Below, piece after piece: positions 25,158-33,390 of a stretch of 64,000 nucleotides of DNA. Both the position numbers and the translations under genes were made by a program. Below the pieces are notes generated by a model, which did no database searches, was not told the origin of the DNA, and was given only the letters and a program-made list of their open reading frames with translations. Each line of letters begins with the position of its first letter. Within the stretch, counting starts at the first letter, position 1. Origin of the DNA: Enterobacter asburiae (GTDB lineage: Bacteria > Pseudomonadota > Gammaproteobacteria > Enterobacterales > Enterobacteriaceae); assembly GCF_024599655.1 (NCBI RefSeq), contig NZ_CP102247.1:3100001-3164000 (forward strand). Direction: 5' to 3'.

Positions 25158-25478
25158 CTAGCGATACTGGATTTCGACAACCGCGAGCGTTTTTTCAGGA
25201 TTAAGGTATTTCATATTGAGCGTCGCCAGGCTTGAGTCGCTCACTTTACCGTTAAGCGCCTCTTCATAGCTGACCATACGCGTTTGCATACGGTTATTGT
25301 TTGGACATGACATTGCAAACTGTTGCTTCTGGGGAGTGACTTCGCAGGGGTCTGCGACAATGGCACCGCGGAAATGAATGACACCACCGTCAACAACCGT
25401 GGCCGAATAAGCCGGGATACTCAAAGCAGAAACGACCAGACCCAGACCTGCCGCGAGTCGAGCAAAATAGTTGTTCAT
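25158..25478 (-). CDS. ymdA: YmdA-like small secreted fimbrial-type protein
   Basis: This 106-residue protein has a Sec signal peptide (MNNYFARLAAGLGLVVSALS, cleaved after YSA near residue 26) and a short fimbrial-subunit-like domain. GGVIHFRGAIVADPCEV near the start of the mature chain resembles the first beta-strand and Cys of type 1 pilins; a second Cys is in FAMSCPNNN, and the chain ends VVEIQYR. It is about two thirds the size of a usual subunit. The position between csgC and ymdB is that of E. coli ymdA (103 residues). Function unknown. Confidence 0.8.
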   Translation of the reverse strand: MNNYFARLAAGLGLVVSALSIPAYSATVVDGGVIHFRGAIVADPCEVTPQKQQFAMSCPNNNRMQTRMVSYEEALNGKVSDSSLATLNMKYLNPEKTLAVVEIQYR

Positions 25479-25642
25479 TATAGGTACTCCTCAATGAAAA
25501 TCGTCCATGAGGGGTAAACGCGCTTCATTTATTACGGCAAATGAAGTTTCACGTTACGGAACATAACGACCTGGTCCCTGATATCAGCATAGCTCAACGG
25601 CACAGACCCGCCACATTCGCAACATATTGATTTCATGAATGT

Positions 25643-25975
25643 TTAGAGCGAACGTTCCGCTGGCGACCACTGTTGTGATAAATGTAGCGATTTACCGTCT
25701 GAAACGGTGACAACGATTTTTACCGTGTCCCCCGCGCTAATATTTAAACTCAGGCGCATTAAATCAATCGTCTGATTAGCGGGTATAAAAAGTGTGTTTT
25801 GCTGTCGGGAAGAACTTTGCCCCCCCTGCCCTTCTCGCAGAGAAACAATCTGAACCTGACAATCACACGATTGCGCCAGAGTGACCTGCGGAATAATGGT
25901 GGTCATATTTTCCTGCTGTGACGTTTTGAAGGTTATCTGGCTGGAAAGCGCGGCGAGGAGAATTAAGGTATTCAT
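25643..25975 (-). CDS. csgC: Curli assembly protein CsgC
   Basis: CsgC is a periplasmic inhibitor that keeps CsgA from forming amyloid inside the cell. The ATG at 25975 gives 110 residues, the E. coli length: a short signal peptide (MNTLILLAALSSQI) and an Ig-like beta-sandwich with the redox-type CXC motif (SCDCQV). A longer reading frame runs up into csgA and is not needed. It is the last gene of csgBAC, separated from csgA by a hairpin that probably lowers its expression. Confidence 0.92.
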   Translation of the reverse strand: MNTLILLAALSSQITFKTSQQENMTTIIPQVTLAQSCDCQVQIVSLREGQGGQSSSRQQNTLFIPANQTIDLMRLSLNISAGDTVKIVVTVSDGKSLHLSQQWSPAERSL

Positions 25976-25992
25976 GATGAACTCCCGAAAAA

Positions 25993-26014
25993 AAACAGGG
26001 CTGATGCCCTGTTT
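25993..26014. terminator. Hairpin between csgA and csgC
   Basis: AAACAGGGC and GCCCTGTTT pair perfectly around TGAT, with A-runs and T-runs on both sides. On the reverse strand it lies 22 bases after csgA and 18 before csgC. It is likely a partial terminator that makes csgA mRNA much more abundant than csgC. Confidence 0.85.
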
Positions 26015-26036
26015 TTTTGTAGCACAGATTTCAGTA

Positions 26037-26489
26037 TCAGTACTGATGAGCTGTCGCGTGGTTACCAAAACCGATCTGGGTAACGTTGACAGTAGAGTTA
26101 GAGGCAGTCTGATCTACGAGGGCACCGTTAAAGCCGCCGGACTGGCTAACATTCATGACGGATTTTTTACTGTTCCACTGATCAAGTGTCGCACTGTTAC
26201 CAAATCCTTTCTGGGTCAGGTTGATTTTACTGTCATCAGAACCCTGACCAACGTCAGCACCGTTACCGCCACCTTTCTGGGTAATATTCAGCACGGAATT
26301 TCTGGCGTCTGTCTGCAGAGCAACCGCGGAGTTACCGCCACCGTCCTGATAAATATTCAGGGTAGAATTTGGGCCACTGTATCCACCGTGACCATGTCCA
26401 TGACCCCAACCGCCCTGATTAATAGAACCCGCCATAGCACTACCAGAAACTACGATTGCTGCAAGTGCTGCCACTTTGATAAATTTCAT
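26037..26489 (-). CDS. csgA: Major curlin subunit CsgA
   Basis: CsgA is the main amyloid subunit of curli fibres, secreted through CsgG and nucleated by CsgB. The 150-residue precursor has a Sec signal (MKFIKVAALAAIVVSGSAMA), a Gly/His-rich N22-type segment (GSINQGGWGHGHGHGG), and five imperfect repeats with the S-X5-Q-X4-N-X5-Q pattern, such as STLNIYQDGGGNSAVALQ and STVNVTQIGFGNHATAHQ. E. coli CsgA has 151 residues. Gatekeeper-type Asp/Gly residues are concentrated in middle repeats. The gene is 41 bases after csgB. Confidence 0.97.
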   Translation of the reverse strand: MKFIKVAALAAIVVSGSAMAGSINQGGWGHGHGHGGYSGPNSTLNIYQDGGGNSAVALQTDARNSVLNITQKGGGNGADVGQGSDDSKINLTQKGFGNSATLDQWNSKKSVMNVSQSGGFNGALVDQTASNSTVNVTQIGFGNHATAHQY

Positions 26490-26530
26490 GGTAAACCCCC
26501 ATCGGATTGATTAAAGTCGTCGCGAAAGCG

Positions 26531-26986
26531 CTAATGTTGAATAACGTTAATAGCCATTTGCGACTGTTTCTGCACTACAACTGCGGTTTTCTGCGTACCG
26601 TACTGCGTAATATTTGCTCTATTACCCGACCCTTTCTGGATAATTTTCGCGCTATTACCGTATCCATCTTGCGTAATACCTGCATCATTCGCGTTACCGC
26701 TCTGATCGATCCAGGCTATATTGTAACTCCCTGATTGATCAACTCTCGCTCTGTTGCCCACCCCATCCTGTGAAACAATGGATAAGAGTCTTGAACCGTC
26801 CTGGCGAACCTCAGCGTTATTGAAAACGCCCCGTTGACCAATAATGGCTGCCTGATTTAGTGATGAAAGACTTAATTCGTTAACCGCAAAGTTATATTCA
26901 GAATTTGCCAAATCTGAATTCGCTGCGGCTACAAATCCAGGCGCACCCAGTAATGTAAACATCATAATTAACGATGCGTTTTTCAT
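26531..26986 (-). CDS. csgB: Curlin nucleator subunit CsgB
   Basis: CsgB anchors curli to the outer membrane and seeds CsgA polymerisation. The 151-residue precursor (E. coli 151) has a signal peptide (MKNASLIMMFTLLGAPGFVA) and five curlin repeats such as NIAWIDQSGNANDAGITQDG; the last repeat carries the basic residues (TQKTAVVVQKQSQMAINVIQ) used for surface attachment. It is the first gene of csgBAC, whose expression needs CsgD, encoded on the other side of the divergent control region. Confidence 0.96.
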   Translation of the reverse strand: MKNASLIMMFTLLGAPGFVAAANSDLANSEYNFAVNELSLSSLNQAAIIGQRGVFNNAEVRQDGSRLLSIVSQDGVGNRARVDQSGSYNIAWIDQSGNANDAGITQDGYGNSAKIIQKGSGNRANITQYGTQKTAVVVQKQSQMAINVIQH

Positions 26987-27729
26987 GTTGTCACCCTGGA
27001 CCTGGCTATTTAATCACTCCATGTTTAAACGACTCGTATTGTGTTAACGCGTCGTTACGGTGAAGAGTATGTCCGCTGAAACATTTTAAATATCTCACCC
27101 GCGCGGCTTATTTTTATTTATCGGATCACCACAAAGTCGTAATTTACCTCAAAAATCACTGTAATCAGGCCAGCTTATATTTTTTATTAAAGGTGTATTG
27201 CGAAAGGGTTGTACAACGAGAGAAAGGCTGTCCACGCTTCCTCCCGGGTTGTTTAAACGTAACGGCAGGAGAACATTTTTCTCATCACGTGACACGGAGC
27301 CTCTTTTCTTAAGCCAGACCGTCACTCATTCGTGGGCTTAGAAATTACCAGAAACTCATACTTAATTATCGCCTCATGAAAATAACAAATAACATTAAAA
27401 ATCAATTCATTAAAAATATTTGTATGATTTTTAAAATCTGTGCACCTCTATTTAGGTGTACAACTTTCTCATCAATTATTGCCATTCCAAACAACCTAAT
27501 TTCACAAATTAATATTGATTTTTACATCCTGTTACATGTTTAACACTTGCTTTAAACTTCGTAAAAGCTAGATTGAAATTAGATGTACGAAATTGGTTTT
27601 ATATTTACCTCCCTGTGGAGGTTATGGTCTGATTCTACACACAGCGGTGCAACATCTGTCAGTACTTCTGGTGTCCTCTTTTAAACAGGAGGACAGCTGC
27701 CAGGTGCCAAAAAAAAGTGGGGTTTCATC
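26987..27729. promoter_or_regulatory. csgB-csgD divergent control region and csgD leader
   Basis: These 743 bases hold no gene that I can support. In E. coli the matching 754-base interval integrates OmpR, IHF, H-NS, CpxR, MlrA, RstA and CsgD. The last about 150 bases correspond to the csgD 5' leader: CTAGATTGAAATTAGATGT is the promoter-proximal block, and ACAGCGGTGCAACATCTGTC resembles the small-RNA target zone of E. coli. Two hairpins are visible: 27607-27622 (ACCTCC/GGAGGT) and 27672-27695 (TGTCCTC/GAGGACA). The region 27360-27560 is notably AT-rich, as expected for H-NS and IHF. Confidence 0.8.
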
Positions 27730-28380
27730 ATGTATAATGAAGTCCATAGTTTACATGGTCATACATTACTGTTGATCACAAAACCTTCTTTGCAAGCGAC
27801 AGCGTTATTACAGCATTTAAAGCAATCTTTATCACTGAACGGGAAATTGCATAATATTCAACGTTCATTTGATGATATTGCACCTGGCAGCATCATTCTT
27901 TTCGATATGATGGAAGCTGATAAAAAGCTTATCCATTACTGGCAGGATATTTTAAGCAGGAAAAACAATAATATCCGCGTGCTATTGTTGAATACGCCTG
28001 ATGAATATCCTTTCAGAGATATTGAAAGCTGGCCGCATATCAATGGCGTGTTCTACGTCACAGAAGAAGAAGACCGGGTGGTAGAGGGGCTGCAGGGTAT
28101 ATTGCGCGGAGAGTGTTATTTTTCGCAAAAGCTTGCCAGCTATCTCATTACGCACTCCGGAAATTATCGCTATAACAGCACAGAGTCAGCACTGCTCACG
28201 CACCGTGAGAAAGAGATCCTGAATAAGTTACGCATTGGTGCTTCAAATATTGAAATCGCCCGTTCGTTATTTATCAGCGAAAATACGGTAAAGACGCACC
28301 TTTATAATCTTTTCAAGAAGATAGCTGTGAAAAACCGAACTCAGGCGGTTTCGTGGGCAAACGATAACCTCAGGCGTTAA
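27730..28380 (+). CDS. csgD: Biofilm master regulator CsgD
   Basis: CsgD is a LuxR/FixJ-type activator of csgBAC and of dgcC-driven cellulose synthesis. The 216-residue protein (E. coli 216) has an unorthodox receiver-like domain lacking the phospho-acceptor arrangement (residues about 14-130) and a C-terminal helix-turn-helix (THREKEILNKLRIGASNIEI then ARSLFISENTVKTHLYNLFK, about residues 150-205). It starts at the ATG after GGGGTTTCATC, and leads csgDEFG with only 4 bases before csgE. Post-transcriptional control by small RNAs is expected from the conserved leader. Confidence 0.97.
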   Translation: MYNEVHSLHGHTLLLITKPSLQATALLQHLKQSLSLNGKLHNIQRSFDDIAPGSIILFDMMEADKKLIHYWQDILSRKNNNIRVLLLNTPDEYPFRDIESWPHINGVFYVTEEEDRVVEGLQGILRGECYFSQKLASYLITHSGNYRYNSTESALLTHREKEILNKLRIGASNIEIARSLFISENTVKTHLYNLFKKIAVKNRTQAVSWANDNLRR

Positions 28381-28384
28381 TCAC

Positions 28385-28774
28385 ATGAAGCGCACGTTGA
28401 GTTGGATCGCCGCAGCGGGTTTCCTGCTCGCTGCTGGGAATCTGAAGGCCGTCGAGGTCGAAGTTCCCGGATTGTTAACAGACCACACTGTCTCATCGGT
28501 CGGGCACAGTTTTTACCGTGCCTTCAGTGACAAATGGGACAGTACCTACACGGGTAATATAACAATCAACGAGCGGCCCAGTGCACGATGGGGAAGTTGG
28601 ATAACAATAACGGCTAATCAGAACGTTATTTATCAAACGTTTTTATTCCCGACCAAAATAGACTTCGATAAAAACGTCGTCTTAGCACTGGGACAATCAG
28701 AAGACGCTATTAATCGCCTGCAAATAGATAAAGCCCTATTAAGCACCAGCGATTTAGCAAAAGACGAGTTCTAG
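28385..28774 (+). CDS. csgE: Curli secretion specificity factor CsgE
   Basis: CsgE is a periplasmic protein that forms a nonameric plug on CsgG and delivers CsgA. The 129-residue precursor (E. coli 129) has a signal peptide (MKRTLSWIAAAGFLLAAGNL, cleaved after LKA near residue 22) and the conserved core VGHSFYRAFSDKWDSTYTGN and NERPSARWGSWITI. It follows csgD by 4 bases. No lipobox is present. Confidence 0.95.
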   Translation: MKRTLSWIAAAGFLLAAGNLKAVEVEVPGLLTDHTVSSVGHSFYRAFSDKWDSTYTGNITINERPSARWGSWITITANQNVIYQTFLFPTKIDFDKNVVLALGQSEDAINRLQIDKALLSTSDLAKDEF

Positions 28775-28797
28775 CGAACCGATATGTGGAGGCTGTC

Positions 28798-29211
28798 ATG
28801 CGTATTGCATATGCAGTTGTTTCAATAATGCTGATTACACCCATCAGCTGGGCCGGAAACATGACGTTTCAGTTCCGTAACCCTAACTTTGGCGGTAACC
28901 CTAACAACGGCGCGTTCCTGCTGAATGAAGCTCAGGCGCAAAACTCCTATAAGGACCCAAGCTTAAAGGATTTTAGCATTGATACCCCGTCCGCACTGGA
29001 CAACTTCACTCAGGCCATCCAGTCGCAGATTTTAGGTGGGTTATTGACCAACATTAATACCGGTAAACCCGGGCGGATGGTGACCAACGACTTTATCGTT
29101 GATATCGCCAACACGGACGGACAGCTTCAGTTGAACGTAACCGATCGTAAAACCGGAAGACTCTCCACTATTCAGGTTTCCGGTCTACAAAGTAATTCAA
29201 CTGACTTTTAA
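28798..29211 (+). CDS. csgF: Curli assembly factor CsgF
   Basis: CsgF is secreted by CsgG and stays on the outer surface, completing the pore and coupling CsgB nucleation. The ATG at 28798 gives 137 residues (E. coli 138); GGAGG lies 6 bases upstream. After a signal peptide (MRIAYAVVSIMLITPISWAG), the mature N-terminus MTFQFRNPNFGGNPNNGAF is the segment that inserts into the CsgG channel. An in-frame earlier start at 28786 overlaps the ribosome binding site. Confidence 0.95.
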   Translation: MRIAYAVVSIMLITPISWAGNMTFQFRNPNFGGNPNNGAFLLNEAQAQNSYKDPSLKDFSIDTPSALDNFTQAIQSQILGGLLTNINTGKPGRMVTNDFIVDIANTDGQLQLNVTDRKTGRLSTIQVSGLQSNSTDF

Positions 29212-29237
29212 ACAATAGCTAAATAAGGACAACGATC

Positions 29238-30071
29238 ATGCAGCGCTTCCTGATATTTGTTGCAGTGTGCTTATTGAGCGGTTGTTTAACTGCTCCACCT
29301 AAAGAAGCTGCAAAACCTACATTAATGCCTCGGGCCCAGAGTTATCGTGATTTAACGCATTTACCTTCACCTACGGGGAAAATATTTGTCTCCGTATACA
29401 ACATTCAGGATGAAACCGGGCAGTTCAAACCTTACCCGGCAAGTAACTTCTCCACGGCCGTGCCGCAAAGCGCCACCGCCATGCTGGTTACCGCGCTCAA
29501 GGATTCGCACTGGTTTATTCCGCTGGAACGTCAGGGTCTTCAGAACCTGTTGAATGAACGCAAAATCATTCGTGCCGCTCAGGAAAATGGCACCGTCGCG
29601 GACAATAACCGCATGCCTCTGCAATCTCTGGCGGCAGCGAACGTGATGATTGAAGGATCGATTATCGGCTACGAAAGTAACGTTAAATCGGGTGGTGCGG
29701 GAGCACGTTACTTCGGTATCGGTGCGGACACCCAGTACCAGCTCGACCAAATCGCCGTTAACCTGCGTGTGGTTAACGTCAGTACAGGCGAAGTGCTTTC
29801 TTCGGTGAACACCAGCAAAACCATTCTGTCTTATGAAGTTCAGGCTGGGGTATTCCGCTTCATCGATTACCAGCGTTTGCTGGAAGGTGAAATCGGCTAC
29901 ACCTCTAACGAGCCGGTCATGATGTGTCTGATGTCAGCCATTGAAACCGGCGTGATCTACTTAATTAACGACGGTATAGACCGCGGGCTGTGGGATCTGC
30001 AAAACAAAGCAGACGTGCAGAACCCGATACTGGTGAAATACCGCGATATGTCAGTCCCTCCGGAATCCTGA
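29238..30071 (+). CDS. csgG: Curli outer-membrane secretion channel CsgG
   Basis: CsgG is a lipoprotein that forms the nonameric beta-barrel secretion channel for curlins. The 277-residue precursor (E. coli 277) has lipobox LLSGC with Cys at residue 16 (CLTAPPKEAAKP follows). The pore constriction residues of E. coli, Tyr51, Asn55 and Phe56 of the mature protein, appear in the ASNFSTAV-type loop (YPASNFSTAVPQS). It is last in csgDEFG and is followed by a strong terminator shared with ycdZ. Confidence 0.96.
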   Translation: MQRFLIFVAVCLLSGCLTAPPKEAAKPTLMPRAQSYRDLTHLPSPTGKIFVSVYNIQDETGQFKPYPASNFSTAVPQSATAMLVTALKDSHWFIPLERQGLQNLLNERKIIRAAQENGTVADNNRMPLQSLAAANVMIEGSIIGYESNVKSGGAGARYFGIGADTQYQLDQIAVNLRVVNVSTGEVLSSVNTSKTILSYEVQAGVFRFIDYQRLLEGEIGYTSNEPVMMCLMSAIETGVIYLINDGIDRGLWDLQNKADVQNPILVKYRDMSVPPES

Positions 30072-30083
30072 CAGGAAGCGCAT

Positions 30084-30116
30084 AAAAAAGGCGAGATGAT
30101 CATCTCGCCTTTTTTT
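30084..30116. terminator. Bidirectional terminator between csgG and ycdZ
   Basis: GGCGAGATGA and TCATCTCGCC form a perfect 20-base palindrome at 30090-30109, with AAAAAA before and TTTTTTT after. Confidence 0.93.
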
Positions 30117-30597
30117 ATTCGCTCATTGCCGTAATGTTTTGCGCTTTTTCCCGCCGCGATGCCAGCCACAGTCCGCTGTTTTTCATGGCATAGCCAAACA
30201 ACAGCCCCAGCGCCAGCGAGGGGACCACCAGCTTCCAGTCCCCCTGCCCTGCAAAGGTCGCGCACGCCCCCATAAAGGTTCCCGGCACAAATGAAAGCAG
30301 CAGATGCTTAGCCTGGATGCACATTAAAAAGGCGACGATCCCCGTCATGACGTATCCCAGGATTTCCAGTTGCGGCGCCAGCGCGCTGCCTTTCATGATC
30401 ACCAGCGCCCAGATGACACCGCTCATCAGCGTGCAGCCTGAGATAAAGAGCCCTTTAACTCCTCCCTGCGGACAGGCGAAATAGGCGGTACAGCCGAGGA
30501 ACCCGGCCCAGCTGAGCAATCCAAGAGACACGGCTACCCATCCCCAGAGTCCGGAGAGAATACCTGTCGTAATTGCGATACAAAGTAATATGTTCAT
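30115..30597 (-). CDS. ycdZ: DUF1097 inner-membrane protein YcdZ
   Basis: YcdZ is a membrane protein of unknown function. The ATG at 30597 gives 160 residues (E. coli 163), starting MNILLCIAITTGILSGLWGW. It has about five membrane segments; TAYFACPQGGVKGLFISG and MGACATFAGQGDWKLVVPSL are family signatures. A longer frame to 30645 would add 16 non-conserved residues. It faces the csgG terminator and sits next to ycdY. Confidence 0.92.
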   Translation of the reverse strand: MNILLCIAITTGILSGLWGWVAVSLGLLSWAGFLGCTAYFACPQGGVKGLFISGCTLMSGVIWALVIMKGSALAPQLEILGYVMTGIVAFLMCIQAKHLLLSFVPGTFMGACATFAGQGDWKLVVPSLALGLLFGYAMKNSGLWLASRREKAQNITAMSE

Positions 30598-30693
30598 GGC
30601 GCGCATCTTAGCAGAAGCGCACCATAGAAATGCGATCAGAAGCACATTATGTGCAAGTTGAAATGTATCGTTGCAGAATTTTTGTGATCAGAA

Positions 30694-31248
30694 TCACTCT
30701 TCGTTTTCTTCTTCGAGCTCATCCCACATCGCAGCAATCGCATCACGCGTCAGCGGTGCCAGCGTTCTCCAGAATGGCGAGGTGGCATGCGCTTCAACTT
30801 TACCCAGGAATGTCCCGACCCACGGCAGCAGGTACGTTTCGAACAAGGTTCCGATGGCTTCGTTCTCATCATCACCGGCGTTGTCTTCGATCCAGGACGC
30901 CGCCAGCAGCAGCGTACCGATATGATCGGCTGGCGTATCACTCAGCGGCATACCGCGCGTGGAGAGGAACGCACGGACTTCCGCTTCCGTTGCCCCGTCC
31001 TGCCAGGCTGAACGGTATGGCGAAACGCGGCACTCATCGCCGACGAACAGCGCATTGTAATCCGTCGCAATCTGCTGCATGTCGCAGCTTTTTTGCAGAC
31101 GCTCCAGTAAATCATCCTGTTCCAGCGGCCAGTTCTGCGCCAGCTTACCTTCACGAATTAACGTAAAGAGCGGCACCAGCAGCGGATCTTGCGGCTGGCG
31201 ATAATAGAGCGTACCCAGCACGCGACAAAGGATGGAGAACTCATTCAT
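30694..31248 (-). CDS. ycdY: TorD-family chaperone YcdY
   Basis: YcdY belongs to the TorD/DmsD redox-enzyme maturation family and in E. coli works with YcdX, raising its phosphatase activity, and affects swarming. The 184-residue protein (E. coli 184) is all-helical: MNEFSILCRVLGTLYYRQPQ, DYNALFVGDECRVSPYRSAW (containing the family loop Y..LF.G) and LLPWVGTFLGKVEAHATSPF. It starts 20 bases after ycdX on the same strand, forming an operon with it. Confidence 0.94.
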   Translation of the reverse strand: MNEFSILCRVLGTLYYRQPQDPLLVPLFTLIREGKLAQNWPLEQDDLLERLQKSCDMQQIATDYNALFVGDECRVSPYRSAWQDGATEAEVRAFLSTRGMPLSDTPADHIGTLLLAASWIEDNAGDDENEAIGTLFETYLLPWVGTFLGKVEAHATSPFWRTLAPLTRDAIAAMWDELEEENEE

Positions 31249-31268
31249 TTTTTTATTCCATTACACAA

Positions 31269-32006
31269 TTAAAGATCGGCAAATTCGGCAATCGGCTCCA
31301 TTCCGCGCGACTCGAGGAAATCGAGCATGCGGCGTGGGGTCACGTTCAGGATTTGCGCTTCCGGGAAGTTAACATCATTCAGCACTTTCAGGCACTCGCT
31401 GAAATCACCCAGCGTAAACGCGGTATGAGAATCGGACCCCAGCGCCACCATCCCGCCCGCATCACGTACGGCGGCCGCCACGGCGCGACAGTTGGCTTCA
31501 CTGCCTTTACGCGAGTGAACAAAGGAGGAGTTATTAATCTCTAGCGCCACGCGGTGCTTCGCTGCCGCCTGCGCGACAGCCTGAATATCAATCGGGTACT
31601 TCGGGTTACCGGGGTGGCTGATAATGTGCACATTGCCGCTGGCAATGGTGGCAATCATCGCCGCGGTATTGGTGTCTTTATCCTGAGGCGGGAAAACCGG
31701 CTCGTGGAAACCGGCGAGAATAAGATCAAGTGAGGTCAGCATCGGGCCGGTGCAGTCGATCTCACCGTCGATATTTTTGATGTTCGCCTCAATGCCGCGC
31801 AGTATCCCAATGCCGTCCACCAGACGTGGCCAGATCCGCATATTCACAAAATGCCAGTAGTGCGGCGCATCCGCCATGTCCGGGCCATGATCGGTGATCG
31901 CGAACAGCTTAATACCTTTAAGCTTCGCCTGGGCGATATAATCATGGAGGTTGCTGTACGCGTGGGTGCTGGCGACGGTGTGCATATGCAGGTCAACGGG
32001 ATACAT
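31269..32006 (-). CDS. ycdX: PHP-domain phosphatase YcdX
   Basis: YcdX is a trinuclear-zinc PHP-superfamily phosphatase linked to swarming motility in E. coli. The 245-residue protein (E. coli 245) shows the PHP motifs: YPVDLHMHTVASTHAY with HxH near residue 7-9, FAITDHGPD, and HIISHPGNPKYP, then ALGSDSHTAFTLG at the C-terminal metal site. The substrate in the cell is unknown. It is upstream of its partner chaperone gene ycdY. Confidence 0.95.
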   Translation of the reverse strand: MYPVDLHMHTVASTHAYSNLHDYIAQAKLKGIKLFAITDHGPDMADAPHYWHFVNMRIWPRLVDGIGILRGIEANIKNIDGEIDCTGPMLTSLDLILAGFHEPVFPPQDKDTNTAAMIATIASGNVHIISHPGNPKYPIDIQAVAQAAAKHRVALEINNSSFVHSRKGSEANCRAVAAAVRDAGGMVALGSDSHTAFTLGDFSECLKVLNDVNFPEAQILNVTPRRMLDFLESRGMEPIAEFADL

Positions 32007-32090
32007 CTCTTTCTCCTCTGCGGTTTTTCCAAAGGATAGCAGTTATCAGCGGCGAATATTAGCAAAAACCCGGCGAACGCCGGGTTTCTC

Positions 32091-33029
32091 TCAGTAGCCG
32101 CGCTGTCTGTCGACCTGTCCGGTGACCGCGTGACCCTTTTCCATTTCGCTGATGGTATGGGAGATATACGCCACCGCTTCTGCCGGACGCGTCACGGCAG
32201 CCACGTGCGGGGTCATCGCCACGCGTGGGTGCGCCCACAGCGGGCTTTCCGCGGGCAGCGGCTCACGGCTATAGACATCCAGCATGGCGCCTTTTAGCTT
32301 TCCGCTGTCCAGCGCCTTCAGCAGATCGCCTTCCACGACATGGACCCCGCGCGCCAGGTTCATCAGGTAGCTCTGGTCGACGAGCTGATTGAGCAGGGCT
32401 TCATTGATGATCCCTACCGTTTCCGCTGTGTTTGGCAGCAGGTTAATAAGCACGCGTGTGCCTTTCAGGAACGCAGAAAGCTCATCCGTTCCGGCAAAGC
32501 TCTCTACGCCGGGATAATCCTTACGGCTGCGGCTCCAGCAGCGCAGCGGGAAGCCCCACGGGGCGAGCGCTTCTGCCACCTTCGAGCCGAGCACACCCGC
32601 GCCGAGGATGCCGATTGTAAAATCTTCATGTCGATAATCCGGCAGCGGCTCCCAGTGGGCCTGCTGTTTAAAGGCCAGATAATCGTCGAAGCGGCGGAAC
32701 CAGTGCAGCACCTGGCTCACGGCATACTCCTGCATTTGCTGGCCCATTCCGGTATCTTCCAGGCGGAACAGAGGGATCTCTTCCGGCAGCATTTCAGGGT
32801 GTGCCTTCAGTTTGCTCAGAATGGAATCCACCCCAGCTCCCAGGGCAAAAACGGCTTTCAGCTTACGGCCCTGGAGCATTTCGACCGGGGGATGCCAGAC
32901 CAGCGCATAGTCGGCATGTTCATTATCGCCACGCTTCCACTCGCGAACGCGTGCGCCGGGCAGCGCCGCCGAAAGTGCGTCAATCCAGTAAGCGGTATCA
33001 AATGTAGGGTGATAGAAGAGAATATCCAT
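32091..33029 (-). CDS. ghrA: Glyoxylate/hydroxypyruvate reductase GhrA
   Basis: GhrA reduces glyoxylate to glycolate and hydroxypyruvate to glycerate with NADPH. The ATG at 33029 gives 312 residues, the E. coli length; AGGA lies 6 bases upstream, whereas the ATG two codons earlier directly abuts it. The D-2-hydroxyacid dehydrogenase fold has GILGAGVLGSKVAEALAPWG for cofactor binding, INLLPNTAETVGIINEALLN, and the catalytic Arg, Glu and His in NLARGVHVVEGDL, LDVYSREPLP and TPHVAAVTRP. Confidence 0.95.
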   Translation of the reverse strand: MDILFYHPTFDTAYWIDALSAALPGARVREWKRGDNEHADYALVWHPPVEMLQGRKLKAVFALGAGVDSILSKLKAHPEMLPEEIPLFRLEDTGMGQQMQEYAVSQVLHWFRRFDDYLAFKQQAHWEPLPDYRHEDFTIGILGAGVLGSKVAEALAPWGFPLRCWSRSRKDYPGVESFAGTDELSAFLKGTRVLINLLPNTAETVGIINEALLNQLVDQSYLMNLARGVHVVEGDLLKALDSGKLKGAMLDVYSREPLPAESPLWAHPRVAMTPHVAAVTRPAEAVAYISHTISEMEKGHAVTGQVDRQRGY

Positions 33030-33198
33030 GGTCATTCCTGCCTTTTATTGCGCTGTTTTGTTTTCATTTTCAAATGGATTGCCAGCATAACAAATTTATC
33101 AGGAAACCGCGTTGCTGATAAAAGAGGCGCTTTGTGCACATTTAGGAGTCAGGTTGCTTGAAGTTTGTCTAAACGCGCTAAATTACTGAAAAAGTGAG

Positions 33199-33227
33199 TT
33201 GACGGCAGTTCGGCTTTTCCTTACATT
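33199..33227 (+). promoter_or_regulatory. Promoter of first tRNA-Ser gene
   Basis: TTGACG (33199-33204) and TACATT (33222-33227) are separated by exactly 17 bases. A GC-rich discriminator (AGCGCCCG) follows, as is usual for stable RNA genes under stringent control. Confidence 0.85.
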
Positions 33228-33261
33228 AGCGCCCGTCCCGACAACAACGGGATGACAATAT

Positions 33262-33349
33262 GGTGAGGTGTCCGAGTGGCTGAAGGAGCACGCCTGGAAA
33301 GTGTGTATACGGCAACGTATCGGGGGTTCGAATCCCCCCCTCACCGCCA
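33262..33349 (+). tRNA. serX: tRNA-Ser (anticodon GGA), copy 1
   Basis: The 88-base sequence folds as a class II tRNA with a long variable arm. The acceptor GGTGAGG pairs with CCTCACC, followed by discriminator G and an encoded CCA. The anticodon loop CTGGAAA gives GGA, reading UCC and UCU. The T-loop is GGTTCGAAT. It appears identical to E. coli serX/serW as I recall them, and the position next to ghrA is that of serX. An identical copy lies at 36312. Confidence 0.97.
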
Positions 33350-33362
33350 TATTTAAAGAAGA

Positions 33363-33390
33363 GCTCGCATGAAAATGCGGGCTTTTTTTT
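33363..33390 (+). terminator. Terminator of tRNA-Ser copy 1
   Basis: GCTCGCAT and ATGCGGGC pair around a GAAA tetraloop, followed by eight T. The matching hairpin after copy 2 has compensating base changes. Confidence 0.95.

Noticed and set aside
26037..26489. Tandem repeats in csgA considered as a CRISPR-like or DNA repeat array
   Set aside because: They are the protein-level curlin repeats; the DNA repeats are imperfect and in frame.
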